Source: Suillus spraguei
Taxonomy: Eukaryota; Basidiomycota; Agaricomycetes; Boletales; Suillaceae
Assembly: GCA_016800925.1 (NCBI GenBank)
Contig: JABCPU010000013.1
Span: forward strand, 62,001 to 126,000
Direction of reading: 5' to 3'
Length of the DNA stretch: 64,000 nt
In this document: positions 11,271-23,630 of the stretch, in pieces
How the letters are laid out: every line of letters starts with the position of its first letter
Position numbering within the stretch: the stretch's first letter is position 1
Made by a program: the position numbers and the translations under genes
The notes under the pieces: model-generated
Databases searched by the model: none
Seen by the model: the letters and a program-made list of their open reading frames with translations, nothing else
Told to the model about the DNA's origin: nothing

Positions 11271-13660
11271 TCATGAATCTGATAGTTCAAGAGTCTCGAT
11301 CACCTCCACCCTGATATCATCTTTTTGGTCAGGCAGGATCGCCGGGATATTTCTACCCCGTATCGATCCACTCTCCTCCTTTTCTATGGACCTAGTGAAC
11401 TGACCCAAATGAGCCGTGGCTAATGTATCCATTTCCATCATCTCCATACACCGGTTTGACTGTAGGTGTTGCGCCATGCGCTCGTCCATCTCCCGCCGTG
11501 CCTGCTTTGCGTGTAGGAACATCACGCTCGCGCCCACCACAACCACCACCACACCGTGCAGCACGAACGCCCGGTGCATGTTATATGGTGGGGATGCGGT
11601 CGCTGATGCACGGAGGGCGCCTTCCGCTATACGTAAAGGATGTCAGGATCGTCGCTAGATTGGGGTGGGTTGGACATACCGAGGACAAATATGATGCCGA
11701 ATGCATTGCCTCTTGTGAAGGGCACGAGTGAGCATGGAGGTATGGAGTATAATAGATAAGAAAATACGACTTACGAGCACCATATAATAGCGGCACTGCC
11801 GTCTGAATTTCGGGTGACCTCGGCTCCCAACTCAAGGCCGACTGGGAGCATGATGAAGGAACAGATACCGATGACAGCCATGATAGCGAAGAGACCACCT
11901 GTATTATTTGGTTTTACTTGGGAAGGATCAGCTCACGTGTTATCGAAGACAGAGTGCATAGAAGGTGGTCGACACGAACTTGCCACGTTACCGCGGGCCG
12001 ATCATGCACAAGACAGGACCAAAATACAAATTATTTATGAAATGAATAGAGCCGCACTCACCAGCCCAGATCAAACTCAACCACGCTCCTGCAGCAATCG
12101 GCACGAGAACCCTGAGTGTTATGCCCAGATGGTGGGTCAATACCCGATCAAACAGAGGAGCGGTGATAACACTGGCAAAGATCCCACTGAGTAGGAGGGT
12201 AGCCCCAAAGAGGCCTGATATGGTGTCGCTGTACCCCTCAGGTGACTGTGTGTGTCATGTCTGGTAATGGTGTTTGGTACTGAGAAGAAAGACTTACGAA
12301 ATATTGCGCAGAGAGGATGCTGAGTGCGTTTGCCCTATGCAAGTCTCGTATCCGTGCTAATACAGTGAGGTAAAAACACGTACGTGCCAACGAGTACACC
12401 AAAAATCGAAAAAATGATAAGGAAATCCAGCCTTTCGTGAGGAGTCATGTAAGCAGGATCGTCGGGGCGAACTTTCCCGACTATTGCACATAGGAGGGAG
12501 TGGAGTGATTGTGGGGCCTTGGAGCCTGCATATGCTGTTTGGGAAAGTGAGTAACAGGAACAACGAAACGATGTGAGGCACGCCAGACGTACTGGGTGGG
12601 CTTGGTGGCTTACTCTCTATGAGAAAAAGGGCCGGAGCGACTACCGTGGATATGATGGCTAGGACCAAAATCTGTCCCAGATAGAACAGAATGAGTCACA
12701 CAACAATAGAAAGTTTTTGGGGACTCGCAGATTGCCTTGCAGTACCAAGCATGGACTCAGTAATTGACCAACTGCGCTACCTACAGGGTTTGCTGGCAGT
12801 CCTAGTTGAAGACTATGATTTCAAAAATTGACAAAAAAAGGCTCACCGACGGCAATCACCATTGTTGCTGTCGTTCGCCCTTTAAGGTCAAACCACACTT
12901 CGGAATATTTCGGACCGAGGATTTGGAAGACAGGTTGAGATATTGCCGAGAAAGACTGCATGGGATGACCCAGTGCAGATAGGAGGGATTGAGTGATATT
13001 GAAATATTAATATTTAAGAAAGAGGAGCGCACCTGACCGAGGATGAGGAGCGCATAAGCGCTCTCAGAGGACAAGGATGTGATAGTTCCCGCGTAGCGTA
13101 CCCAGCCTGATATGAGAAGCATCACTACACCGACTTCAACCTTTGAGAAAGTTTATGTTAATTGAAGCCTGATAAGCGGAAGGGACTCACACAGCGGCGA
13201 ATGCCGAAACGCGTGCAAAAAATGGGAACAAGGAGGGAAACAGGGAGGAAGACACAAGCTACAATATTACCAAGCCAGTTCACCTGGTAAATGGAAATGT
13301 CAAAGGCCTGAGCAGCTATTAAAGACTATCAGGTAACGTATCAGCACTGAGGATGAGTACGCACCTTCATTCGATATTGGCCCAAACCATGACCAGGGTG
13401 TACCGGTCACGATGGCGAGTAAAATCTATGGCGCAATGAGCATCTCAAGTATGAAATGCGGTAAGACTCACAAAACCAAAAAGGCCAGCGAAGCGGCGCT
13501 TGTATAAACGGTAAACGGGGAGCTGCTCTTTGTCGTCTTTCAACGGTTCTTCGACGGTGACGCGCTGATGGGAATGAGTGAATTTTGGATCTGGGTATAA
13601 TTCAGAATGTAAGTTTGAGATGATGAGTGCACGGTGTGGTTGGAGAGTCTCTGTGGCCAT
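11271..13660 (-). CDS. MFS transporter, SLC49/FLVCR-like (paralog A)
   Basis: A twelve-helix-type transporter split into many small exons. Readable pieces in order are RLYKRRFAGLFGF, ILLAIVTGTPWSWFGPISNE, QVNWLGNIVACVFLPVSLLV, LLISGWVRYAGTITSLSSES, PVFQILGPKYSEVWFDLKGR with TTATMVIAVANPVG, ILVLAIISTVVAPALFLIES, HHLGITLRVLVPIAAG and the C-terminal VLHGVVVVVVGASVMFLHAK. GPKY..WF..RTTAT and NPVG match the FLVCR/DIRC2 branch of the major facilitator superfamily. Substrate is unknown; heme, choline or similar solutes are transported by animal relatives. The start (MATETLQPH) aligns with that of paralog B. The copy has a one-base deletion near 12752 and a GC instead of GT at the same exon's end relative to B; an upstream GT (after SPCL) keeps the frame while losing about six residues. 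Confidence 0.75.
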
Positions 13661-14619
13661 AAGGTTCGCTGGAGTATAGTAAGATACAAAAGGAGTTCCC
13701 TGGAGTTGAGGGGATGGAGGACTTGAAACATGTATTGTCGGCGTGAAATAGACATGCAACACAGTGCGGTATCTATGACAGTGTATGACAAGTTGGTGAC
13801 AGTACCCCTGACTTGAAGGAAATACCGGACCTGAAATTAGTATTATTAAACTTCACAACGACTTAAGCTTACCGTCCACGTACCCGGTCCATAAACGGAA
13901 ACTAGAGTGGGGCCAAATTTCCATCAAGGTTTTTGTACGAAAAGTCCATTAAAAGACGACAGGTACTGACATTGCAACACCACCTACCGCAGGGCTTAAG
14001 AAGGCGAGGTTTTGATCATTGATGACTGAACACTTGATGACGGGGAGTAGAAGATATCTATCCATGGAATAGTTTCCCATGTGTAGATTAAGATACTACC
14101 ATGTCATTGTCAACCTTTGTGCTTGCGCACAATGGTGCTGCAGATATCTTAATAAATATTTTTTGGAAAAATTATATAAATCAGAAGACAAAGTAATCAA
14201 ATGATGAGACTCCAATTCTGAAGTTTTCGCAGGTCTTGTAACTTGGCAGATACAGACCAAATGGAACGTCCAGTTACCTCACGCCCATGTACTTTTTCTC
14301 ACTAGCAGACTCAATGCATCACCCCTACAGGTACTTGTATCTAATTGATGAGCTAGAAAAGCTCCTGCAGTACGTGCTCAATGTTTACATTGAGGTGGGG
14401 TACACAATTAGGGGTAAGATTATTATGGAAATGCCCGGTGGATTGTAGGTGTGGACTATAGTATTACATTGTGTTATAGTGTGAACGAATGACTATATAA
14501 ATACATAAAAGGTTGTCTAAGAGAAGCGGCCTGACTTTTTACAAGAGGCAACTATTTCACGCGCACACGATGGTGCCTAGACGGTTAGAGCTTACAGAGC
14601 TCTCCCCACCTCCGTGGCG
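13661..14619. other. Spacer between the tandem MFS paralogs
   Basis: It contains the 5' flank of paralog A and the 3' flank of paralog B. No coding or structured feature was supported. Confidence 0.4.
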
Positions 14620-16976
14620 TCAGGAATCTCTTTTGTCAGGCAGCTGTATCGAGTCATCTCTATCCTGTATTGATCCGCTCTCCTCCTTTTCTATCGACTT
14701 GGTGGACTGACTTGAATAAGCAGTGTCGAATGAATCCATCGGCATTGCCTCCACACATCGGTTCGAATGTAGGTGCTCCATGCGCTCGTCCATCTCCCGT
14801 CGTGCCTGCTTTGCGCGCACAAACAGCACGCTCGCACCTATCACCATTACTAACACCCCGTGCAGCACGAACGCTGCGCGCATGTTATATGGCGGGGATG
14901 CGGTCGCTGATGCGCGGAGCGCGCCTTCCGCTATACGTAAAGGATGTAAGAAATGCCACTCATCGCGGAATTGGGTGGTGAGACATACCGACTATAAATA
15001 TGATACTGAATGCGTTACCTCTTGTGAAGGGCACCGAGTGAGTATGAAGATATGGGTCATAATAGAGAAGAAAATAGGACTTACGAGCACCACAGAATAG
15101 CGGCACTGCCATCTGCATTTCGAGTAACCTCGGCTCCCAGCTCAAGACCGATTGGAAGCATGATCAGAGAGCAGATACCGATGATGGCCATGATCGCGAA
15201 AATACCACCAGTGTTATTTGGTATGACTAGGGGAGTATCAGCCCACGTGCATTGAAATGGGATGCATAAAAGGAGATTGCCACGATCATCAGAAAGTGAT
15301 CGACGGCGAACCTGCCATGTCATCGATTTACTGCGAACCAATGTACAAGACGGGAAAATTGTCTGTGAAGTGAATGAAGTCGCACTCACTAGCCCAGATC
15401 AAACTCAGCCACGCTCCTGCAACAACCGGGACAAGAATCTTTAGTGTTATGCCCAGATGGTGGGTCAATACCCGATCGAACAGAGGAGCAGAGACGATGC
15501 TGGCCATGACCCCACTAAGCAGAAGAGTTGCACCAAAGAGGCCTGATGTAGAGTCGCTGTACCCTTCAGGTTCCTGTACGTGCCAAGTTCAGTAGTGATA
15601 CTTGGTGTTGAGAAGAAGGACTCACAAAATATTGCGCGGAGAGGATACTAAGTGCGTTTGTCCTATGCAAGTTTCGTTTCCGCGTCCATAAAGTGAGGTA
15701 ACAACACTCACGCGCCAACGAGTACACCAAAAATTAGTGTATCGATGATAAAGTCCAGCCGTTCACGAAGGGTCATGTAAGCAGGGTCGCTGGGGCGAAC
15801 TTTTCCAACCATTGCACATAGGAGGGAGTAGAGCGATTGTGAGGCCTTGGAGCCTGCGTATGCTGTTTGAGATACTTAGTAACAAGTACGCCGTAAACAA
15901 TCTGAGGTACGCTAAACACACTAGGTGGGATTGGTGGTTCATTCTCGATGAGAAAAAGGGCCGGAGCAACTACAGTAGATGCGATCGCTAAGACCAATAT
16001 CTGCCAGGCAGAATACTATCAGTCACACGACATTAGAAAGTGTTAGAGAACTCACAGATTGCCTTGCAGTACCAACTAGTGGACTAAGCAATTGACCAAT
16101 TGCGCCACCTACAGGGTTGGCTGGCGGGTCTTGGTTGAAATATGGTTTCAAAACTAGACAAAGGGGGCTCACCGATAGCGATCACCATTGTCGCTGTCGT
16201 CCGACCCTTGAGGTCAAACCACTTCTCGGAATATTTTGGACCGAGGACTTGGAAGATAGGTTGGGATAATGCCGAGAGGAACTGCATGTGATGGCCCAGT
16301 GCAGGAGCGATTGAGTGACATGGGAATATATAAGAAAGAGGCACGCACCTGTCCGAGGATGAGTAGCGCATAAGCGCTCTCAGAGGACAAGGACTTGAGA
16401 GTACCCGCATAGCGCACCCAACCTGATATGAGGAACGTCACCACACCAAATTCAGCCTTTGGAAAAGTTCATGTTAGTTGAAGCGCAATAAGTGGAAGGG
16501 TCTCACACAGCGACGAATACCGAAGCGCGCGCAAAGAACAGGAACGAGGAGGGAGACGGGGAGAAAGACACAGGCTATGATATTACCAAGCCAGTTCACC
16601 TGGTCGACGGAAATGTGAAAAGCCTTGGAAGCTATTGAAGACTGTTGAGTAAAATATTAGTATTGAGGACGAGTACACACCATCGGTCGATATCGGCCCA
16701 AACCATGCCCAGGGCATACCGGTCGCGAGGCCGAGTAAAATCTGTGGCGCAATGAGCACTACAAGGTGTTACATCACGAAAACTCACGAAACCGAAAAGG
16801 CCAGCGAACCGGCGCCTGTATAGGCGATAAACAGGAAATTGCTCATTCTCCTCTTTCGGCTCAAGTTCCTCGACATTGGTGATACTGACTTTTGTATCGG
16901 GGTATAATTTAGAATGCAAGCTTGAGGTAGTGACTGTACCGTGTGGTTGGAGAGTGGAAACATCCTCTATGGCCAT
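14620..16976 (-). CDS. MFS transporter, SLC49/FLVCR-like (paralog B)
   Basis: Tandem paralog of the gene at 11271-13660 with the same exon layout and strand. It starts MAIEDVSTLQPHG and shows RLYRRRFAGLFGF, LLISGWVRYAGTLKSLSSES, ILGPKYSEKWFDLKGRTTAT, AIGNPVGGAIGQLLSPLVGT-type sequence, LVLAIASTVVAPALFLIENE and the final VLHGVLVMVIGASVLFVRAK. Its exon after SPLVGTARQS ends at a normal GTGAGT donor where paralog A has GCGAGT. The cytosolic tail (KSIEKEESGSIQDRD) is acidic and shared with A. A plasma-membrane or organelle solute carrier is inferred; the substrate cannot be read from the sequence. Being the intact reference copy, this is probably the more conserved of the pair. Confidence 0.78.
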
Positions 16977-17804
16977 TTGAACGTTGAGTGGAACTGTCAA
17001 CAGTCGCTGCAGGACTATCGTACAAAGGGAGTCCACTCAATGTGATGGGGTTATAAGAAACGGGAATCAATCAATTAAGAGGACTTGAAACATGTATATA
17101 TGGTCAACCCAGTAGGGTGGAAGATCCAGTGTAATTTTGGGCAACGCGATGCAGTGGTATCTATGACAGTCTTAGTCTATAAGCAGCTGTCAATCCCGAG
17201 GTTTAACCCAAGGTTCACATCTAAACCGAGTTAGGTACAAATACCGGACCCGAAAGTAAAGCTCACGAGATAAACTTCCGTGTCTCACACAATAATACTC
17301 CTTCAGAGCCAAGGGATGGAAAACGGACCTGGCCGAAAACGGTATTATATGTTGCACGCTATTGTAGATTGCTGCGGTCACCTGATAACACTGCGCATGG
17401 TTGACATCAAATTAGAAGGTACTTTTGAACTGCGGACTCGAGACTAACCAATGTTGCCTGGATATTTTCATACCAAATGGCCCATACTAGTAATGTCATA
17501 TCAGCGGCGGAGTTGCTTTTCCTGGCGTACTCTGCGAAACTGCCTGTGTAATGCAATGCTTCCTGTGTTTTGGGTAGTCTGTTGTATTCTGCTAGTAAGT
17601 GAAACCCATAGCACGGCATGGTGAACGTTATCATTCAAATTCAAAGGTTAACGGACTACAGTCTCCTATCATTGTATTCTTAGACCATCGGGCTGTTTAC
17701 ATGGTAAGTCCATTCACACGCTAGGAAGTCAATCGGTGCCGATGATATCTCCACAATCTCAATATAGACATTACTTAACAGGTAGGCAGAACTCAGAAGG
17801 ATCG
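16977..17804. other. Intergenic, nothing recognised
   Basis: It holds the 5' flank of MFS paralog B and the 3' flank of the R3H-associated gene. A 75-codon minus-strand frame (17407-17634) has no supporting motif. Confidence 0.35.
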
Positions 17805-19298
17805 TCAGGCAAACAAATAATCATAGAACGTCCCCTTCCCTGCCTTATTTCCTGTTTTCTTCCCCTGTTGCTTCACCGCCCTTCGCATAGGGAGTGGTCT
17901 CCTCGCAGGGGACCTTGATGGTGACGACCCACTCCGAGGTTCGTTCCACGCACTAAATCGAGTACGCGCATTCCGCACGTAAACTCCGCCGCTTCCTCGT
18001 ACATCAGCTGCGCGTGGGGTCCTCTCCAAATCATGAGCTTCCGCATCTAGGGAGAGCGACTCTACAGACGCTGCGAACCCTTCGTCAAATTCAAAGTCTG
18101 ATCCACCGATCACAGACCATGCCGCGGGGGATGAAGGTGCCTCCGAAATCGCTGAGAGTCCTCCAGCATGTGCTTCATGTTCTATGTCGGATGCAAAGTC
18201 CGACTCCAGGTCAGAAGTGTGAATGTCAGACACGAAATCTGATTCGGTATCAACTTGGGAAAGGTCTGTTGCAGGGGGCGTGTCGAGTGCTGAGGTCATG
18301 GCTTGTGTGACTCGGGGTCGTAGTAGATATGTCAGGCGTTGCCCGTCGACCTCTTTACCTAGATAAGAATAATTCAGCTGACCAAAATATTTAGGGCCTA
18401 GTTAATAATAGCTTACTGAAGCTGACAACCCCATACCACCGAGCCAAACAATGTACTACATACCTCTCAAACGCACCATCCGCACCATCTTTTCCTACAA
18501 CCCACACAAGACCAAGCGCACGTCTGCTTACCTCTAGTACGTCTTCCCTTCCTCCCACCTTTTCTCCGGGAAAAACTATACCCTGATCCTCTCCCGGGTA
18601 TGTCCCTCCCTCAAGCCAGGCGCACAAATGACCCTCAATCGCGTCTACTATATTCCGGGCGCCTGGTCTGGCTCTCAACGCTCGTCGAGCACCCTTCAGT
18701 GAAAGAGAAAATAGTCCAGCAGAGGCACTCGCAGGGTCCCGAGAACCAGGAACACTAGACGGTAGCACCGACGAGCGAGGAAGATACGGAGGTAGTGGGA
18801 CGGGAAAGGTGGGGAGCTTCGAGGGGATCGGCACTGCATGATCGCCACGCGTGGGCGGCATGATATGAGGGTTGTCCGCAAATTTAGCTACGAACAAAAG
18901 AAGAGAAATGACAATGTGTGCCTTGCATGTGAATAGCGACACGACGTACCATTTTCCCTCCTTCGTATCCAGCGCTTCCCCTCATGTTCGTCCCGGCGTG
19001 CTTTAGAAATTGAGGACTTAGGGGGCGCAGTTCCCGAGCGCTCGCGGAGATGAGCATATCGGTCCGCGAGCTTCGGGTTGCGCAGGATTGCAGGGAACGA
19101 GAGCGGAACGGGGCTATCATCTGCCAGCGCCTGGGCCTCAGAAGGTTTCTGAGATGAAACGTCATCTATTGGCATTGCACCTGGGAGTGCAGATGACGGT
19201 GCGGTCATTGACGGAAGGGGTAACCCTGCAGCTGCAGGTTCCGAGTCATCTACGATAGGGAGTGGGACTGCGGTAGTGCTCGCTTCGAATTCGGCCAT
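17805..19298 (-). CDS. R3H-associated N-terminal domain protein
   Basis: Three exons (19298-18950, 18887-18417, 18358-17805) give 457 residues, with both junctions in frame. The N-terminal third is Pro/Ala/Ser-rich. It is followed by NPKLADRYAHLRERSGTAP and a basic run ending RRRENAKFADNPHI, a pattern I recognise from fungal proteins with the R3H-associated N-terminal domain. A folded region follows (AIEGHLCAWLEGG, RYVVHCLARWYGVVSFSKEV, GQRLTYLLRP), compatible with an R3H-like single-stranded nucleic-acid-binding fold. The C-terminus is acidic, then basic (RRPLPMRRAVKQQGKK). RNA or ssDNA binding is inferred from the family. No tight neighbour suggests a pathway. Confidence 0.65.
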
Positions 19299-22200
19299 AC
19301 TGACAGTGCTGGATTGTTACTTGGTTAAGAACTGAGCGCAACTAGATGATATTCGTTTTAGACTCACTATTTCAAATTTATAACTTCAGAGTTTGCAAAC
19401 GAGCTCTGTAAAATTGCAGCGGAACCGTACGTGGTGAGTCAAACACAGTCCACGAGATAAGATTGGATATAGCTTCGGGTGCAATTGCACGTTCACTAAG
19501 CGGCGTAAGCCATTAATATTACTATATTCAAACCAAACAACATCAAACGCTCGTTGGGTTCTCGCCTATTGATCCTGCCAAACGCTGACACGCGAAATAT
19601 CTCATCTGGGCAAATGATCCTGTTGGATAGTTTTCATCCTTGGCATGCGTTGCCGCATGTCTGCGCTGGCTGGTGGATGTACAGCAGGACGATGTCCCGA
19701 ACAGGACTTTTATAAGAAGATCAAGAAGTGATCACTGATGAGTCACTTGATTTAGACCAGTGCATATGGGGCACGATCTCCGGAATCCTCAGGAAACTCA
19801 ATTACTCCATCATCAGCGCAGGCGAGGTCTTTGAGTTCGCCGTCGCTTGGAAGTCGAGAGTAATATCGCTTGTCCAGAACAAATGACCAATACCACGCAT
19901 AGCCTGGGAGAGCTGATGGGGGCGCGAAGGTTGACGACCAGATCAGGCATATGGCTGAAAGTCGTTCTTCATTTTCAGCAAAGATGGGGACAAGGTGCCT
20001 TTTGCAACCAGTGCTAATCGAAATCTCCGACATTTGAATTATGCTCAATAAGTTGCTTGGATCATGCGCGTGAGTGCTGGCTCAGCGAAGATTCGGAAGA
20101 CGACTATTAGATTGGTTTCAGCAACAAGTCAGTCCTCAATGCACTATGATTATGATACTTTAGTCTACTTTAGCGTGATTCTCACACCTTTCCCCGATTT
20201 CCAAGTGATCGTTATAGTCTATAACAACTGCTGGGAAATGGGAGAAAGGTAGCGGACGTGGTACGCCACTGTGACTACGAAGGAATCTAGGGATGAAAGG
20301 TCCAGCTGTGATGCTGTATACAGTGAGCGTCAAAAGTCAAAGGCGAAAATTTGGAGCATGCCTATCAACCCTTTGTTTTGCCACTTTCTAGTATCGAGTC
20401 ACGACATTTTGATAACAAAGGAACGTGCCATGCCCCTTTGTTAAAAAATGTCATGCCTACGTTCAAAATAAGATCTCCCTTTGATGTCCTCCGGCATTTT
20501 AGTCGTAAGATACTGGACAGACGAGAACGTGGAAGACAAGGATCCTTTGTACACAAGAATAAGCACGGATATCATGATGGTGATCCAAATGATGATCCCT
20601 CAATCAAGGGTATCGCCGGTGCGCTCGGAGAAAGCCGCCATGAAGTCGGACCGCATACATTTGACGGAGCTGGCCAAAAAAACAACTTCCTGTTCAATCT
20701 GCTGTGCCACCAGATCTAAGTCCTGTGGCCACGCCGACAACTCGGCTTGTTCTGTTTGAAATTTCCACTTGAAGCATAGGTGCATCTATTAAGTAGCGCC
20801 TGTAACTTGATCATATGTATCCTCCTTCGCATCATGTCGTCAAGTCTGCAGTGTTGAGGTTAATCATAAGCGCAACCAGGTAGTACCACATTGTTCACGC
20901 AAATGATACAGGTGTAGATTGACTCTGATCACACGAAGTGCGACATCTTCAGTAACCTCAGGTTTTGCATCATCCAACTAAGGGTGTCAGGTTCTGTAAG
21001 ACTCAGTGATTTAGACTATTTGACACTTTCCTAGGCCTTGGCTATCTTTACTGCAATACAAGGGCTATCAAAGCCGTGCCACGCGTGGTGATTTCATGCG
21101 CCAAGGCCCGACTGACATCAGTGATGGAGTGCCACCTTTCCGAGATAAGGTTGAATATTAAAAATAAACATCAAAAGGTCACAGCGGGACACACACAGGA
21201 TGACGTGCGCTCCACAAAATGCGATTCATGGTCACAAACAAGCTTAGCGCCTCAGCTCCATGTACAGCATTTGTCTCCCCTGGCTAGATCAAAAGAAAAA
21301 AAAAGTTGTTCCTGCTGTCTGTTGTACAGCCTAAACAAAATCATCTTTGAAATGAACGTAAATGATGAAAAACCAGTTCAAACGTCCAGTATACTTATCT
21401 TTGAATTGACAAACGTCCCCTGTGCCTCGCATCCGCGAGCCAGTCCATTTAAGAGCCAATTCTCACAATTGTTGGATGAAAGCTGAGAAGATGCGCCCAG
21501 TAGTTCATTAGGTCTTCATTCCCGCAGAGTACATCAGCGATAAAGCCCGGAAAGTCGAGGGGCACCCATTTCATTGATGACATCCAAAATATGAAAGACG
21601 GATAGTGGGTGATGACTTGTTTACACGAGTCGCTATAAGTATGGGACTTGAAGGGTGGGAAATAGATAAAGAAGAGTGGCGGGACGAAGGAGGTGTAAAT
21701 GTGTAGACCATAGCGTTATTCTCGGACGGTAAGAAAGAAGTTTGCGGGAGTGAACAGTGGAGGGACGTTGTCGGACAACGGCGTAGGCCATGCCATCGCG
21801 AAATGTATAGGGCATACCAAGGAAGTGACATCTGGCTGGAGTTAGGAGGACCGGCGAGTGTTAAGCGCATGCCGCACTACATGCGATATTCACTGACATC
21901 AAATCAACGTCAAGTGCCGACTGAGTCCCTCGGCTCAAGCACCACAAAATGACAACCTGTCGCGATCGCTATTACACGCGACAATTTGATAAGGGTTGTT
22001 AGGACCCAGGAGGGATTCTGGGATGAATTTTCCCAGTACAAATTGGAATACATCACATCACGTTAATCATACGTCGCAGTTGATGTTGCGACTACCCCAC
22101 GCAGGGGACTGATGAGAACACAGGATAAGTAACATTGCATATTTTGGGCCAGACGACACTCGTCGTTCCTGTGCACAAAAAAGAATCAATGTAAGCCAGT

Positions 22201-22382
22201 CGACTAGTATCGAGAAAGAGTCATGCCTTCATGGTGACAACAAGCAATGCTAAATCAAAATAGGCCGCACGGTTCCGATTCCCTTTCTACGTTTGCAAAG
22301 AGTTAACATACGTACAAAGTGAAACTACATTACAGACCTTGAAAAAGAAATCCGGCACGGACTAATCCTCTGAAATCAACAA
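19299..22382. other. Gene-poor 3.1-kb stretch
   Basis: It holds several short open frames without motifs: minus 19752-20048 (98 codons), plus 20351-20719 (122 codons), minus 20600-20785 and plus 21076-21486 (136 codons). None has a matching splice partner I could defend. The minus frame at 19752-20048, ending ELKDLACADDGVIEFPEDSG, is the most protein-like but unrecognised. Confidence 0.35.
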
Positions 22383-23474
22383 CTAACGTCTCGGGGGTAG
22401 TTTACGTTTGCGAAAGAGACTCGTGGGCGCTGGAACCTCTAGAGAAGGCGAAATCACTTCTTCCTTTTTGACGGGTTCTGATGGTATTGCAGGCTCTGGT
22501 TCGATTTCGGCATGAAGGGCCTCTTCTTTAGCAGCCACAGACTCCTCGGGTTTCACCTCTGGAACATCTTCCCCGCCAGAGTCTGCCTTCACGCTGTCAG
22601 GGATAGGCTCGTCGGCTGCCGGTTGAAACGCTGCACGTTTCCACGCTATTTTCACCTTTGCATCGGCAGGTAGCGCGTCCTGAGCGTCCGCTTTGATATC
22701 ATCGACAGCGGTCTTCGATGAAGCAGGCTGCGGTTCCACCGATTCCTCTTTCTTCACTTTCAGCTTGATAGGTATAAGTCCCGGATCGTATAGTTCTCCC
22801 AATCCAATGTCGACCGTCTTCTTCCTCAGTTTGAAAGCACGCTCGTCCTCGAAATCGTCTACCGGTGCTTCACGTTTCCTGTCACCCTCAGAAGGCCCTG
22901 CCTCTCTCCGTTTGCATCTTCTAACACGTTGAAACCTCGCTCTGTATCGGTGCAGGAGACGCCGATGATAATTCTGAACGAATTGCCACTCTCCTGCGAC
23001 GCCCATCGTCTGCCTCATATCTGCTTCTGCCTTAGCTCGCTCAGCATCAGGATCAGCAAATCCCAGAGATGCAGCCGTTGAGTAGTTGGCATACGGGTTG
23101 CTTGGTTTCGTTGGAGGTTTCTTCGGCGCAGGTGCTGCAGCGGGAGCACTACGTGAAGACGAACCGACTCCCCCAAGCCCAGCACCTACATCTTGCGCAT
23201 ATGCTGCGGCCGCGACCTAAAATATAAGTTAGCAAATGGATAAGGAAATTGCATATTGACGCACTTTGCTAATCCTCTCCATCTCGCGCTTCTCCTCGTC
23301 CCTATCCTTCACAGCTTTCTCGCCAGCTTTGTACAGTCCACGCACAAAGCGTTCGACATTGCCCTTATGGCGCATTCCATTCTCGTGGTGTTGCCTAGAT
23401 GGAACATCGTCTGCTATATAAATGTTGCAGTACTTGCAATGATAACGTTTATGCGACACCCAGTATTCCGACAT
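22383..23474 (-). CDS. U1-type zinc-finger protein, WBP4/FBP21-like splicing factor
   Basis: Two exons (23474-23265 and 23216-22383) give 347 residues. The first 35 residues form a U1-C/matrin-type C2H2 finger: MSEYWVSHKRYHCKYCNIYI, then H-x5-H in RQHHENGMRHKGN. RFVRGLYKAGEKA follows. This N-terminus is characteristic of WBP4 (FBP21), a component of activated spliceosomes that binds U1 snRNP-associated proteins. A long Glu/Lys/Pro-rich, probably disordered tail ends in a basic KRKLPPRR. I do not see the WW domains of animal WBP4 in this model, which is common in fungal versions. Nuclear pre-mRNA splicing is the likely role. It is divergent from no neighbour and lies just downstream of the chitin synthase gene on the same strand. 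Confidence 0.8.
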
Positions 23475-23630
23475 TGCGGTCGAGAATGAAGCTAAAGTGA
23501 CAAGACACCGCGTGACATTGCGTGACAAACCTCACCCTGCCCGATGATTCCACTTTAGTTTTCCGCACAGAAACACGATTTAACTATATATTCGAATAAT
23601 AATGATACACCTTGTATAAGATCCGCTTGA

